A stretch of DNA of 64,000 nt from Elusimicrobiota bacterium. GTDB taxonomy: Bacteria; Elusimicrobiota; UBA5214; JBBAAG01. Below, one piece after another: positions 42,531 through 53,405 of this stretch. Each line of letters begins with the position of its first letter. The stretch's first letter is position 1. Location of the stretch: NCBI GenBank assembly GCA_041658405.1, contig JBBAAG010000003.1, positions 27,433 to 91,432 of the forward strand. Reading direction: 5' to 3'. The position numbers and the translations under genes are program-made. A model generated the notes under the pieces. The model was not told where the DNA came from, made no database searches, and saw only the letters and a list, made by a program, of their open reading frames with translations.

Positions 42531-44270
42531 CTATTTTTTGGGTTTAACCCGCGCAAGATTCAGCAATACCTGTTGCTGATCCTCTTCATTTGGAAGATAC
42601 AATTTCAACGCAACTTCCCAGTTTTTTGCGGCAAGCACATTATTCCCAAGAAGGTAATAGCAGTTCCCAATATCGTTATACACCTCACCATAATTCCTCA
42701 GGTTTACAGACGTCTCAAACGCCTTTATTGCTGAACGATAATCCCCGAGTTTTACATAAGCCATCCCAAGATCATAGGCTGTGAACTCAGACCGGTAATA
42801 ATCAAGTTTTAATGCCCGTAAATACTCCTTAGCAGCACTGTTATAATCCCCAAGATTACGATACCCATCCCCATTACTTCTGTGTACCTCAGCCCGTATT
42901 TGAGGCAGTCCGTAGAATACTGCAAAAAATATGGTAATCACCGCAATACCTGCACCTATGAATCCAGTATTACGATCAGCCATATCTTTCTTATTCCCTG
43001 CGACATCACCAGTAATATCACAGTACGCTCTATCAGAAACAAGAATCCCTATTAATACAAACACTATGAACCCCGTTGGTACAATGGATAACGGAAAATT
43101 ATTAAACGAGTACAGATTGAACATAACAACCGCAGCTAATGAAAACCATAACCCAAACTTATTCTGAGCTACTACCGTCTTCTTGCTTTCCTTGGATACC
43201 AGTTTATGCAATACTCCTATATATACAGCACTAAACATTACAAGATACCCCATAAGCCCGGGTATTCCCGCTTCAGCAGCTAACTGCAGATAATCGTTAT
43301 GAACATTACTTTCACTTGTCCCGCGCAGTTTAAATCCCGCCTTATCCCGTACCCTCGCCTGGTACAACGCAAAGTTTACCTTAAGATTCCCCAACCCTAT
43401 TCCGGTTAACGGATTACTCCTCACCATTTCCATAGCAGTCCGCCACTTAAATACGCGTTCAACTACTGACGCATCGGTATTCCCAAAAACTTTTTTCCCG
43501 TATAACACCATGGATGTCAGTAACACACAAAACACTAATCCCGCAAGAACCGCAACCCTCCACTTTTTGTATACTACGCAATAAACAAAAAACACAACCA
43601 CGCTTCCGGAGATAAATGCCAACCACGCACCGCGGGTTCGGGTGATAAAAAAATACGCTGCGATCAATACCGCGCATACTAACATAAATATATTAGTTCC
43701 ACCCAGACGTTTTTTTTGTACAAAACCTTCCACTAAAACACCCACCGCTAACGGCAGGGTGAGCATTATATATCCAGCAGAGAAATTTGGATTCCCGAAT
43801 GTTGCACCAGGCCGCTGGCCAAAAGATGTTTGCCACGCAAGAAAATCAATCCCAAGATACTGCAGTATACCGTACGATGCAACTATCGCGGATGCACAAA
43901 TTATTGTACGTATCATAACCACAGTCTTTATTGTTCCGGAATCCACTCCCTGTGCCACTACTACGGCAGTCATACAATAAAACATGTATGTAAGAAAAAC
44001 CCGTGCGCTTAACACCCAATACGCAGCATTAAGAAAAGATAGTACTAATATCAACAAAAACGCGGTTATCCCAAGTACATAAATACTCCCCAACCGTTTC
44101 CCTGAAGTTTTATTAATAAACAATCCCGCGAAATAAAACAAAACTATAGAAAAGGATATAACATGGAATATCACATCTTTAACAATAAAATGATCTTTCG
44201 CCGGAGTATAAAAAATCAGCGGGAGTATTACAACCTGCAACAGTATAAAGAAATTAATTACCAATGACAA
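42531..44270 (-). CDS. O-antigen ligase/polymerase-type (Wzy/WaaL) membrane protein with C-terminal TPRs
   Basis: 579 aa. About eleven to twelve TM segments in residues 1-410, then a periplasmic TPR region (about 455-575: YRNLGDYNSAAKEYLRALKLDY, YVKLGDYRSAIKAFETSVNL, YYLLGNNVLAAKNWEVALKLY). The Wzy_C signature GIGLGNLKVNFALY...ESNVHNDYLQLAAEAGIPGLMGYL is present, with the conserved Asn/His region. It polymerises or ligates lipid-linked glycans, so it may use the product of the wecA/wecB pathway. Overlaps the mutase gene by 13 bp. Confidence 0.88.
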   Translation of the reverse strand: MSLVINFFILLQVVILPLIFYTPAKDHFIVKDVIFHVISFSIVLFYFAGLFINKTSGKRLGSIYVLGITAFLLILVLSFLNAAYWVLSARVFLTYMFYCMTAVVVAQGVDSGTIKTVVMIRTIICASAIVASYGILQYLGIDFLAWQTSFGQRPGATFGNPNFSAGYIMLTLPLAVGVLVEGFVQKKRLGGTNIFMLVCAVLIAAYFFITRTRGAWLAFISGSVVVFFVYCVVYKKWRVAVLAGLVFCVLLTSMVLYGKKVFGNTDASVVERVFKWRTAMEMVRSNPLTGIGLGNLKVNFALYQARVRDKAGFKLRGTSESNVHNDYLQLAAEAGIPGLMGYLVMFSAVYIGVLHKLVSKESKKTVVAQNKFGLWFSLAAVVMFNLYSFNNFPLSIVPTGFIVFVLIGILVSDRAYCDITGDVAGNKKDMADRNTGFIGAGIAVITIFFAVFYGLPQIRAEVHRSNGDGYRNLGDYNSAAKEYLRALKLDYYRSEFTAYDLGMAYVKLGDYRSAIKAFETSVNLRNYGEVYNDIGNCYYLLGNNVLAAKNWEVALKLYLPNEEDQQQVLLNLARVKPKK

Positions 44271-45715
44271 TTTACTAAATGTTCCCCGAGTACATGCAGT
44301 TTTTTAAGTTTTACCGCAGAATTAGTTTCTATATAATACCGCACTACAGGCTCCGTACCGGATAACCTTAACCCGAACCAACTCCCGTCGGTAAGGATAA
44401 ACTTAAATCCGTCCATAGTATTAAGTTTAGCAACTTTAATACCCAACACTTCCTTTGGCGGTGCAGCTTTAAGTTTAGCCGATAATTTAGCCACCCGCTC
44501 GGAATCCAACCTGAAATTTATGCGGTCAGTATAAAAATACCCAACTTTTTTGTATAACTCATTTATGACAGCGGTAATCGGTTTTTTTGCCCATGCACGC
44601 AGTTCCGCCATTAATAAACACGCTAGCACACCGTCTTTCTCGGGTATATGTCCTTTTATAGTCAACCCACCGGACTCTTCCCCTCCAATGATCATAGGTT
44701 CAGATTCCATTACTTCACCTATAAACTTAAATCCCACTGGTGTTTCACGTACAGGTATCCCGTATTTATTAGCTACAGCATCAACAAAATGGCTTGTCAT
44801 AACAGTCCGTGCAACAACGCCATCCCATTTTCTTGTTTCCTTAAGAAAATACAGCAGCACTGCAAGTACCTGGTTCGGTACGATATACGTCCCGTCAGTA
44901 TCAAGAATACCAAACCGGTCCGCATCACCATCAACACTTAAACCTATAACGCATTTCTCGGTTTTCATTAATTCATATAGTTCCGCAAGATTTTCTTCAC
45001 TAGGTTCCGGTGTCTTCCCGCCAAATAACACATCCCGCCAGAAATGCAGCGTATGAACTTTACATCCCGCATCCTGTAATGCAGTATCAAGATACCCTCT
45101 GCCGGTACCATAAAGAAAATCCGCTCCTACCCTGAGTTTAGCTTTCTTTATCGTGTCATAATCCACAAACTTTTCTATACGTTTAAGAAACACGCTTCGC
45201 GGATCAATTTCTTCGATTAACCTCTCCCTCAAACCCTCATCCCAGGACATTGATTTAACACCATTACCGTTTCGTTTACTCAATATTTTTTGGCAACTAT
45301 TTTCAATTTCTTTTGTAACCTCAGGCAATGCCGGCCCGCCCCATGACGGTGAAAACTTTATCCCATTATAATCCGACGGATTATGTGATGCTGTAAAATT
45401 AATTCCCCCATCGATTTTACGCCGGACAATTTCGTATCCCACTACCGGTGTCGGAACATCTCTCACGCAAAACAATGCTTTAATATTATTTCCTGCCAGC
45501 ACTTCCGCTGCAGTACGCGCAAATTTATCCGAAAGAAAGCGTGTATCATAACCAATCACCACCTGGGGAATACTTTTTTTATCAGCAACACGTTTATCAC
45601 TTTTGTGGTTCTTAATAACATAATTCGCAATTGCACTGACTACAACCCTTACGTTATCGATATTAAACTCTTCTCCGATAACCGCTCTCCAGCCGGAAGT
45701 ACCAAACTTTATCAT
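44258..45715 (-). CDS. Phosphoglucomutase/phosphomannomutase family
   Basis: 485 aa from ATG 45715, preceded by GGAGGGAAGG. The start MIKFGTSGWRAVIGEEF, catalytic serine loop NFTASHNPSDYNGIKFS, metal loop LSVDGDADRFGILD, sugar loop GGEESGGLTIKGH and phosphate loop RLSGTEPVVRYYIE are all intact. It interconverts hexose 1- and 6-phosphates for nucleotide-sugar supply. Sits between a sugar-1-P nucleotidyltransferase fusion and the O-antigen ligase-type gene, so it likely serves polysaccharide synthesis. Confidence 0.93.
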   Translation of the reverse strand: MIKFGTSGWRAVIGEEFNIDNVRVVVSAIANYVIKNHKSDKRVADKKSIPQVVIGYDTRFLSDKFARTAAEVLAGNNIKALFCVRDVPTPVVGYEIVRRKIDGGINFTASHNPSDYNGIKFSPSWGGPALPEVTKEIENSCQKILSKRNGNGVKSMSWDEGLRERLIEEIDPRSVFLKRIEKFVDYDTIKKAKLRVGADFLYGTGRGYLDTALQDAGCKVHTLHFWRDVLFGGKTPEPSEENLAELYELMKTEKCVIGLSVDGDADRFGILDTDGTYIVPNQVLAVLLYFLKETRKWDGVVARTVMTSHFVDAVANKYGIPVRETPVGFKFIGEVMESEPMIIGGEESGGLTIKGHIPEKDGVLACLLMAELRAWAKKPITAVINELYKKVGYFYTDRINFRLDSERVAKLSAKLKAAPPKEVLGIKVAKLNTMDGFKFILTDGSWFGLRLSGTEPVVRYYIETNSAVKLKKLHVLGEHLVNCHW

Positions 45716-45749
45716 TGCAACCTTCCCTCCCTCAAAAAACAAGATACCA

Positions 45750-48254
45750 CTATTTTTGCCAGTCCCTTACTTTTGTCTCATATTCACTGATCAACTCCCC
45801 AACCTTCTGCCGGGTCTCAGCTTCAACCCATACATGGAAAAACGGCTTATCTGGATCCGGAACCAGCAATACCCAGTCTTCGTTATCCATAAATATTTTT
45901 ACGCCTTCAATAAACTCAGCTTTCTTCCCTTGAGCTTCTTCCGCGAACTTGCGCATCAACAACCCTTTTTTCTCCCAAGAACAAGGCACTTGCACGTGAT
46001 GCACGCTGAAGTCCGGGATTGACCGCGCTAGACGGCTCATCCTGATATCAAGTTCTACCATTAACTCAAGAATTTTTACTATTGAAAACATTGCGTCAAA
46101 CGCCGGCTGGAATTCCGGGAATATAAACCCGCCAACACCATCACCCGCAAAAACAATTCCTTCCCCGCGCCCTGCCTGCATAATTTCCTGTGGTGACATC
46201 CTTGTACGCATAACCTTTGCACCGTACTTTGATGCGAGCTCTTCCACAATCTGGCTGGTATTCAACGGTATACAAATTTTTGCATTCTTAAACTTTTCCA
46301 TCATCATCCGCGCAATAAGTACCAGCGACCAGTCATCCGGTATAATTTTGCCGCGGTCATCCACAATAAAAACTTTCTCCGCACCGGTATCTATAAGGAA
46401 CCCTGCATCCGCCTTAAGAGTTACCACGATATCCGACAACTGTTCAAGCGAATGCTCAAACTCTTTCTTGCTTTTAGTAACCTTATGAGGATTAACAAAC
46501 GAATTTAAAGCAACAACCTCGCATCCAAGCTCACCGAGTATTGACGGGAATACCATTGACGCTGATGAATACGCGTAATCAATAACGATTTTAAGATTTG
46601 CCTTGCTTAATCTATCTTTATCAATAGTTTTAAGAAATCCTTCACGGTAATACTCGTATACTCTTGGAGGTAACACGATCTCACCCACATCTTCAGGACT
46701 CACGCGTTCAAAATCTTCCCGCAGGAATAACTGTTCAATCGACTTTTCCTGGCGTACCGATATATCACTGCCGTTAGCATCCAAAAACTTTATATCCACC
46801 AACCTCGGGTCAAATGGTGATTTACGTATATGTATGGCCCCGGACTCACCTTCTTTTCCCATCTCATACCTTACCACGGGAATCGGTGCGGAACGCATAT
46901 CCCCAACCTTAACCCCCATAGATAATAACCCGGAAATCATTGTACGTTTAATCATCCTAGAGACTGGATGCTCGTCACGTGAAGTAATAACATACTTCCC
47001 TTTACCTATATACGCACCGTACGCCGCCCCTACCCGCGCAGCAAATTCCGGCGTGATTTCAATATTTGCAAGACCGGTAATTCCATACGCACCAAATAAC
47101 GTTTTTGACCACTTTTCTCCCCACACCAAGCTAGTTGACACTATTGACTGTTCTTCCACAACCTTCTTAGGCCATATACGCACATTCGGCCTTACCTCAA
47201 CGTACTTTCCTAGCTCGCATTCAGTACCGATAAACGTTCCTTCCCTCAACTGCGACTCTTCTCCAACAACAGTTTTTTCTACAATAGTAGTCTCGATTAA
47301 CCTAGTATTCCTGCCAACAACAACGTCATTCCATACAATCGCGCCTGTAACATTACAATCCTCACCTATAACACTGCGTTCACCAATAACAGTCCGCCCG
47401 ATCTTAGTTCCCGCGCCGATTTTTGCGCTTTTACCTATAACCACCGGCCCGGTGAACTCCACACTTTTATCAACTACTGCACCGTCATCCACCCATACAG
47501 GATAGTTATTGATAACAGTTTTCCTACCGGGGATATTAATATTAATCGTACCGTCAAGCACTGCATAATGCGTAGTACGATACTCATCAAGATTACCTAT
47601 ATCCCGCCAGGCACCCTGCGCAACATAACCATACAACCTCTTATTCTTCTTTAGCATGTCCGGATATAAATCTTTTGAAAAATCGTATGACTTATCTGAT
47701 GGTAATAATTTAAACACTGATGAGTTCAGCACATAGATACCGGTATTTATGGTATCCGAAAATACTTCACCCCAGGACGGTTTCTCCAAAAACCTTGTAA
47801 TTTTCCCTTCCTCATCAGTGATCACCACACCAAACGGTAACGGGTTTGCAATTGAGGTTAATACAATTGTGGCATCAGTATTTTTTTTCTTTGCAAACTC
47901 CAAAGCGGAACTAAGATTAAAATCTGTCAACAGGTCAGCGGAGATAACAAGAAACCACTCGTCCTTAATAAACTTCTCTGCGAACTTCACGCAACCCGCG
48001 GTACCAACATCGCTATCCGGCCTGAGGTACCGCATCTTGACCCCAAACTTTTCACCATTACCAAAAAAGTTTTGTATATGTTCCGGCTGGTGGTACAACA
48101 TCACCGTTACATCATCAAACCCGTGTGTTTTCAATAATTCAACAACATATTCCATAATTGAACGGTTTACCATAGGCACTAACGGTTTTGGTATATGACA
48201 TGTCAATGGCCTTAACCGCGTACCAAACCCGCCGGCCATAAGAATTGCCTGCAT
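45750..48254 (-). CDS. Sugar-1-phosphate nucleotidyltransferase with LbH repeats and phosphohexomutase-like domain
   Basis: 834 aa fusion. Residues 1-235 are a nucleotidyltransferase: MAGGFGTRLRPLTCHIPKPLVPMVN and the ISADLLTDFN metal site. Residues about 255-375 are left-handed beta-helix hexapeptide repeats (VIGKSAKIGAGTKIGRTVIGE). Residues about 385-834 resemble phosphomannomutase, but the catalytic loop reads VITSRDEHPVSRMIKR instead of TASHNP. That replacement is usual in this fusion family and may mean loss or change of mutase activity. Likely makes GDP-mannose or a similar activated sugar. It lies in the polysaccharide cluster with a true mutase next door. Confidence 0.9.
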   Translation of the reverse strand: MQAILMAGGFGTRLRPLTCHIPKPLVPMVNRSIMEYVVELLKTHGFDDVTVMLYHQPEHIQNFFGNGEKFGVKMRYLRPDSDVGTAGCVKFAEKFIKDEWFLVISADLLTDFNLSSALEFAKKKNTDATIVLTSIANPLPFGVVITDEEGKITRFLEKPSWGEVFSDTINTGIYVLNSSVFKLLPSDKSYDFSKDLYPDMLKKNKRLYGYVAQGAWRDIGNLDEYRTTHYAVLDGTININIPGRKTVINNYPVWVDDGAVVDKSVEFTGPVVIGKSAKIGAGTKIGRTVIGERSVIGEDCNVTGAIVWNDVVVGRNTRLIETTIVEKTVVGEESQLREGTFIGTECELGKYVEVRPNVRIWPKKVVEEQSIVSTSLVWGEKWSKTLFGAYGITGLANIEITPEFAARVGAAYGAYIGKGKYVITSRDEHPVSRMIKRTMISGLLSMGVKVGDMRSAPIPVVRYEMGKEGESGAIHIRKSPFDPRLVDIKFLDANGSDISVRQEKSIEQLFLREDFERVSPEDVGEIVLPPRVYEYYREGFLKTIDKDRLSKANLKIVIDYAYSSASMVFPSILGELGCEVVALNSFVNPHKVTKSKKEFEHSLEQLSDIVVTLKADAGFLIDTGAEKVFIVDDRGKIIPDDWSLVLIARMMMEKFKNAKICIPLNTSQIVEELASKYGAKVMRTRMSPQEIMQAGRGEGIVFAGDGVGGFIFPEFQPAFDAMFSIVKILELMVELDIRMSRLARSIPDFSVHHVQVPCSWEKKGLLMRKFAEEAQGKKAEFIEGVKIFMDNEDWVLLVPDPDKPFFHVWVEAETRQKVGELISEYETKVRDWQK

Positions 48255-48292
48255 AAAAACCCGCTTCCTTGATTAATATTTAATATAGCTAT

Positions 48293-49006
48293 TTACTTAA
48301 CAATCTCAAGAAGTTCAACGGTAAACAAAAGTACCGCATTCGGAGGTATACTTCCCCCTGCTCCGCGTTCGCCGTATGCGAGATCTGACGGAATACAGAG
48401 TTCCCATTTTGAACCCACAGTCATCAACTGCAGAGCTTCAACCCACCCCTTTATTACACCGTTTACCGGGAATTCCGCAGGTTGATTACGTTTATATGAA
48501 CTATCAAACTCTGTCCCATCAATAAGTTTACCGGAATAATGCACTCTAACCTTATCCGTCGCTTTTGGCTTTACACCTTTTCCTGGTGTAACCACTTTAT
48601 ATTGCAACCCGCTAGGCAGGACAACCACTCCCTTATTTTTTTTATTTTTTTCTAAGTATTCTTTACCAATCTTAGTATTCTCCTCAACCTGTTTTGCACG
48701 CTGTACTGCCTGTTTTTCTTTCATTTCTTTCTGATACACCTCCGTCGCTTGATTAACTTCTTCTGTTGATAACAACGACTTTTTATCCGCAATACCATCC
48801 TGTAATCCAAGATAAAACTTTTCAGGGTCCAAATCTATACCGTCATTTTTGACACTCTTACCGATATCTAACCCAATGATATAACTAATCTTTTCCTTCT
48901 GCGTACTCAAACCACTCTGTTGCCCGGTTACCACAGGTTCCGCTGCGTATAATGTTGCGGACATACACATAACAACTGAAACTAATAACGTTGAATAAAA
49001 CTTCAT
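48293..49006 (-). CDS. Exported FKBP-type peptidyl-prolyl isomerase (Mip/FkpA-like)
   Basis: 237 aa. Signal peptide MKFYSTLLVSVVMCMSATLYA, helical dimerisation region (KISYIIGLDIGKSVKNDGIDLDPE, residues 39-130) and C-terminal FKBP domain with DKVRVHYSGKLIDGTEFDSSY, VIKGWVEALQLM and LAYGERGAGGSIPPNAVLLF. A periplasmic folding helper for outer-membrane or secreted proteins. It is read with the coiled-coil genes, 29 bp after the long 1441-aa gene. Confidence 0.94.
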   Translation of the reverse strand: MKFYSTLLVSVVMCMSATLYAAEPVVTGQQSGLSTQKEKISYIIGLDIGKSVKNDGIDLDPEKFYLGLQDGIADKKSLLSTEEVNQATEVYQKEMKEKQAVQRAKQVEENTKIGKEYLEKNKKNKGVVVLPSGLQYKVVTPGKGVKPKATDKVRVHYSGKLIDGTEFDSSYKRNQPAEFPVNGVIKGWVEALQLMTVGSKWELCIPSDLAYGERGAGGSIPPNAVLLFTVELLEIVK

Positions 49007-49035
49007 AACCCTCCGCCTTTTCTATTTTTCTAGAT

Positions 49036-52000
49036 TCACTTACTCCCGCCATTTCTTGTGTATCCATTACTCCCCGTACCAACCCCTGTCCCGGAACCCG
49101 TACCGTCACCATTACCTGAATACTTTTCAGTTTTCCCGTCAGCATAGACAACCGGTTTTGATAACCAACTGAAAATACGGTTCCAAAACTTTCCGCGTAC
49201 CGCCCGAAGTTCATTTATTGCCATCTGCACTTGCTGTTCACGCGACGCTATCTGTGCTTCAAACGCTGCAGCTTGAGCTTTCCACTGATTTTCTTTTTGT
49301 GATAACGATGTACGCAGATCAACAACTTCTTCTTCACGTTTTTCAAGTTTTTCCATTACCTGTTCAAGCTGTAAGCGTACAGTATTCAATGCCGCTTCTT
49401 TCTCTCTTAATTCACCGAGTATCTGCGCTTCATGCTGAGTTTTTTCAAGGTACATCTTGCGTAACTCATCTTCTTTCGCCTGTACACGGTTATCCCATTC
49501 TTTCCGTGCACCTTCCCACTCCTGCCTTACACCCCGCACTTCTTCTTCAAGTTCATTCTGTAACCGATGCCAGTCATTCTCACGCTGGGTATAAGTTTGT
49601 TTATTCTCATTCATCTCAGTCCGCAATGACTGTATCCGTTCATCCTTCGCGGATATCAATGACCGCCATTCAGATTCATACATTTTGTATTGAGTCAACA
49701 ATTTCTCAAGTTCCTGCTGTTTTAACTGTATTGCGCTCTCAGCTTTAGCTTTATACTCTGTATATTCAGAAGTAACAATCTGATACTTACTCCCGATATC
49801 CGTAATGTCACGGGTAAGTTTCTCAACTTTTTCCTGCAACATTTTTTGTATACTCGTCCACTGTAACTGATCCTGTTTTTGCTGCGCTTCAACGGTCTCC
49901 ACATCTTTTTGTTTGATTAACAGTATCCGCTCTTTTTCCGCAAGCCTCACGCGTTCCGCCGTAATTTCCTGTTCCTGGCGGTTAAGCTTTTCTTCCATAT
50001 CCTCAATAGCTTCCCGCAACTGCACTTCACGGTTACTCTTATCTTTCAGTAACCCGTCAAACTCCTGTTCCTGTCGGTCAAATTCGCGACGGGTACGGTT
50101 TTTTTCGTGATCAAGTTCGCGTTCAAGTTCAGTTACCCGGTTTTCCCACCATACACGCTGTTGTGTGAGTTCATGTTCGCGTTCGCGATACCGTTTATCC
50201 CACTGCTGCTGAGCGGAAGAATACTCTAATGCCACACGCCGCAATTCCTCTTCGCGTTCACGGAGTGTCTGCAACGAATTCGTGCGTTCCTGTTCAACCA
50301 ATTGCTGCAGGCCTTTAAGCTCTTCCTCCAGCCTGATCTTCACGCGCTGAAGTTCCTGTTCACGCCGCTGGAATTCTACGCGTACATTATTCTCCCAGTT
50401 CGCCATCTGAACTTTTAACCGATTATTTTCTTCGCCGCTATCCTTAAACTTCACTTCCCATACTTTACGTTCAGCTTCAATCTTTCCTGAAAGAACATTA
50501 ATATCTTCCTTCAACTGCTGTTCAACCACCCGCGCATCATCAAGTTTTGAACGGTAAGTTGACTCAATCTGAGTCTCCCAGGCAATACGGTCAGTGCGAT
50601 ACCTAACAAACTCTTCCTCTTTTGCGCGGAGACGTTCTTCTATATGCATTCTGATCTCATCGATTGACGCTTTAGCAGTTTTCAATTCAGACTGCAAGCC
50701 AAGCTCAATACTCTTATGAATATCCTCTTTTTTCCTTAACTCATCCTTCAGCTCGCGTTCACGTGTTTCAAAACTTTCCTCTAACCGTTTAAACTCCTCT
50801 TCTTTTATCTTAAGCCTGTCATTCCATGCACTAATCTCGATCTCAAGTTTAGCTTTATCAGTCGCAAGTTCATGTTCCTGCTTCATCCTGACAAGGTCAA
50901 GTTCACGTTTCTTTTCGTTATACTCATTCTCAACTTCCATTATCCGCCGCGCAAGGTCACGTTTTGCCTGTGCCCCGATATCCGCCTGAGTTTGAATCTC
51001 AGACTGATACTTAACCCGTTCCTCCGCCCAGCGGTCCTGAAGTTCATTAACTTTACCTTCCCAGAACTTGCGCAGGTTATCAACCTCAGTTTGTTTATTC
51101 CGGTAATCACTTTCCAGCTGAGCAATAATTTGTTTTAACTCATTCTTAAGAGAAACCTTTTCTTCCTCTTTAATCCTAAGTTTTTCTTCCCAGACAAGTT
51201 TTTCATCTTCATACTTACGTTTCTCAGCATCAACCTCAACATTTTTTTGCTGTACTTCGTGGGTTAACACCGTATTTTTCCCGTGTTCTTCTTCAATCTT
51301 TATACTTAGCCCGCGCAACTCATCTTCCAGCTGCCCAATTCTTACCTGTTTAGTCCCCAATTCTGCGGACATCTGGTTCTTCAAATTCCCGAGTTCCGTA
51401 TCCTTCGCCAGCACTTTCGCTGAAAGGTCAGCCTTCAACTCTTCAATGGTTTTATCTAAATTCACCAAATCATTCTGTTTTTGTACCATCTGTAATTCAA
51501 GGTTTGCGCGCTGATTCTTTTCTTCATCCAAAACCTTCGCCAAAGTCTCAAGCTCGCTGGATAACGCAAGTTTTTCTTTCTCAAACACCTGGAATTTATC
51601 GACATACTCATTCTTCAACTGCGCTTCTTTTATCAGCGCCTCATTCCTTAATGCCAACAACTCCTGGCTTTTCTTCACAAGTTCATTTTCCTGAATAATC
51701 TTCTCGTCATTAAACCGCTGGCGTATAGATTCAAGTTCACCATTAACTTTATTAAGTTCAGTCTCCCGAAGATTAAGTTTTTCATACCATTTACTTCTTA
51801 ATTCCTCAAACTGCTGGTTTAACCGGTAAACCTCCTGTTCTTTACGCTGATACTCAGCCTTAAGACTAGTTTCGCGTTCAGTATATTCCTGGCGGAACCT
51901 GCGATACTCATCCTCGCGTTCCTTTAATTTCTGCTCAGCAACATTACGTTCCTCATCCACTCTTAACCGCAGCGACGCAACTTCGGACTGCAACTTTTCC

Positions 52001-53361
52001 TGTACAATCTTCAACCCGTTTTCTTTGGAATTAAACTCATTCACTAACGCAACTTCACGCGCAGCATACTCATTCCTAACATTACTCTTTTCATCCTCAA
52101 CTACTCGCAGTTTGAGTTCCCATTGCTGACGTTCGGTGTGTATATTAACATCCAACTGCTCAATTTCTTTACGGTGCTGGCCAATTAAAGCCTCGATATC
52201 CTGCTCTTTTATCGTTAGTTCAGCTTTTACATAATCATTTTCTTCTTCCAGCACACGCTGTGTTGCATAAAAGTCCTGCCGTTCTTTCTCCATCAATAAC
52301 TGAAGTTCATTAAAATCAGCGCATTTTTGTTCATACTGGTGTTTAAGATCATCGAGTTTAAAATTTAGCTCCTGCGCGGCCTGCTGATTTTGCCGCTCAA
52401 TTTCAGTAAATTTACTTTTTAAACTTACCTGTTCACGCGCCCATTCTGCCTTTAACAGATTAAGCTCATCAACATATTTTGCAACTTTTTGATTATGCTC
52501 TTCTTCGTTTACAACAATTTCTGCGCGGATACGATCGTTTTCTTCCGCAAAATCCACGATTCTGTTCTGCAGGGAAAGCTGTTCTTCTTCGTACTTCTTA
52601 ACTGCGGCATTAAGTTCTTTTTCCTTTAACTCAATATCAGTTTGATACCTTTTCTGCGCTTCATTCATCTGTGCGGTAAGCGCGCGTGCAGCAATCTCCG
52701 CGGTTTGCAATTTTTCCTGCGCTATTTTCTGATGATCCGCAATTTTATCTCGTAACTGTTCAACCTGTTTTTGCGTCAGTTCATACGTTTCCAGTAATTC
52801 AGATTCGCGTTTTTCGAATTCCGTGCGTAACTGATCGATCTCCACCTGTGCCTGAACCTTAACAACTTCGTTTTCGCGGTCACGGTCTGAGACACGCGAA
52901 ATATATTCACGCCTCAAATCCTCCTGCCGTTGCTGCATGTTATGCAGCATATTTTCGTAATGAACCTGTTCTTCCTTTTTCCGGCGGTACACTTCCTCAA
53001 GTTCAGACTCTTTTCTTCTCCGTAAATCTTCAAGTACCGCTTTTTGTTCTTCCCAGTTACGCAACTTCTCTTCGTAATACTTCCTGCTCAACGCTAACCG
53101 TTCCTCAAAATTCTGGCGTTCAGTTGTCAACTGTGTCCTTACCTGATCCAACTGATTTTCTTTTTGAGACACCACCCCCCGGAGATCAGCTTCCTGGCGC
53201 AGCAGGTCAGATTTTAACTTAAGTTTTTCCTCTTCCTGTACGCGCTGGTCATCAAGCCGGCGCTGTTTCTCATCTTCCAACTGTGATCTAAGCAACCGAA
53301 TCTCTTCGGTAAGCTTATCAAACCCTACAGTTTGCTGCGTAGTTTCGTTAGACATCGCCAT
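49036..53361 (-). CDS. Very long coiled-coil protein with putative amphipathic membrane-binding tail
   Basis: 1441 aa, nearly all predicted heptad coiled coil rich in Glu, Lys, Arg and Gln; no signal peptide, so cytoplasmic. Sequence units recur in pattern, for example RREQELQRVKIRLEEE and REREHELTQQRVWWENR. From about residue 1391 the coil ends in FWNRIFSWLSKPVVY, where hydrophobic and aromatic residues can lie on one face of a helix. A Gly/Ser/Thr tail follows (TGSGTGVGTGS). No enzymatic domain was found. Last of three consecutive coiled-coil genes; a filament-like scaffold is the best guess. Confidence 0.85.
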   Translation of the reverse strand: MAMSNETTQQTVGFDKLTEEIRLLRSQLEDEKQRRLDDQRVQEEEKLKLKSDLLRQEADLRGVVSQKENQLDQVRTQLTTERQNFEERLALSRKYYEEKLRNWEEQKAVLEDLRRRKESELEEVYRRKKEEQVHYENMLHNMQQRQEDLRREYISRVSDRDRENEVVKVQAQVEIDQLRTEFEKRESELLETYELTQKQVEQLRDKIADHQKIAQEKLQTAEIAARALTAQMNEAQKRYQTDIELKEKELNAAVKKYEEEQLSLQNRIVDFAEENDRIRAEIVVNEEEHNQKVAKYVDELNLLKAEWAREQVSLKSKFTEIERQNQQAAQELNFKLDDLKHQYEQKCADFNELQLLMEKERQDFYATQRVLEEENDYVKAELTIKEQDIEALIGQHRKEIEQLDVNIHTERQQWELKLRVVEDEKSNVRNEYAAREVALVNEFNSKENGLKIVQEKLQSEVASLRLRVDEERNVAEQKLKEREDEYRRFRQEYTERETSLKAEYQRKEQEVYRLNQQFEELRSKWYEKLNLRETELNKVNGELESIRQRFNDEKIIQENELVKKSQELLALRNEALIKEAQLKNEYVDKFQVFEKEKLALSSELETLAKVLDEEKNQRANLELQMVQKQNDLVNLDKTIEELKADLSAKVLAKDTELGNLKNQMSAELGTKQVRIGQLEDELRGLSIKIEEEHGKNTVLTHEVQQKNVEVDAEKRKYEDEKLVWEEKLRIKEEEKVSLKNELKQIIAQLESDYRNKQTEVDNLRKFWEGKVNELQDRWAEERVKYQSEIQTQADIGAQAKRDLARRIMEVENEYNEKKRELDLVRMKQEHELATDKAKLEIEISAWNDRLKIKEEEFKRLEESFETRERELKDELRKKEDIHKSIELGLQSELKTAKASIDEIRMHIEERLRAKEEEFVRYRTDRIAWETQIESTYRSKLDDARVVEQQLKEDINVLSGKIEAERKVWEVKFKDSGEENNRLKVQMANWENNVRVEFQRREQELQRVKIRLEEELKGLQQLVEQERTNSLQTLREREEELRRVALEYSSAQQQWDKRYREREHELTQQRVWWENRVTELERELDHEKNRTRREFDRQEQEFDGLLKDKSNREVQLREAIEDMEEKLNRQEQEITAERVRLAEKERILLIKQKDVETVEAQQKQDQLQWTSIQKMLQEKVEKLTRDITDIGSKYQIVTSEYTEYKAKAESAIQLKQQELEKLLTQYKMYESEWRSLISAKDERIQSLRTEMNENKQTYTQRENDWHRLQNELEEEVRGVRQEWEGARKEWDNRVQAKEDELRKMYLEKTQHEAQILGELREKEAALNTVRLQLEQVMEKLEKREEEVVDLRTSLSQKENQWKAQAAAFEAQIASREQQVQMAINELRAVRGKFWNRIFSWLSKPVVYADGKTEKYSGNGDGTGSGTGVGTGSNGYTRNGGSK

Positions 53362-53405
53362 TTACCTTACCTTATTTCTTTTTTTAAAAAACAAATTATT
53401 CATTA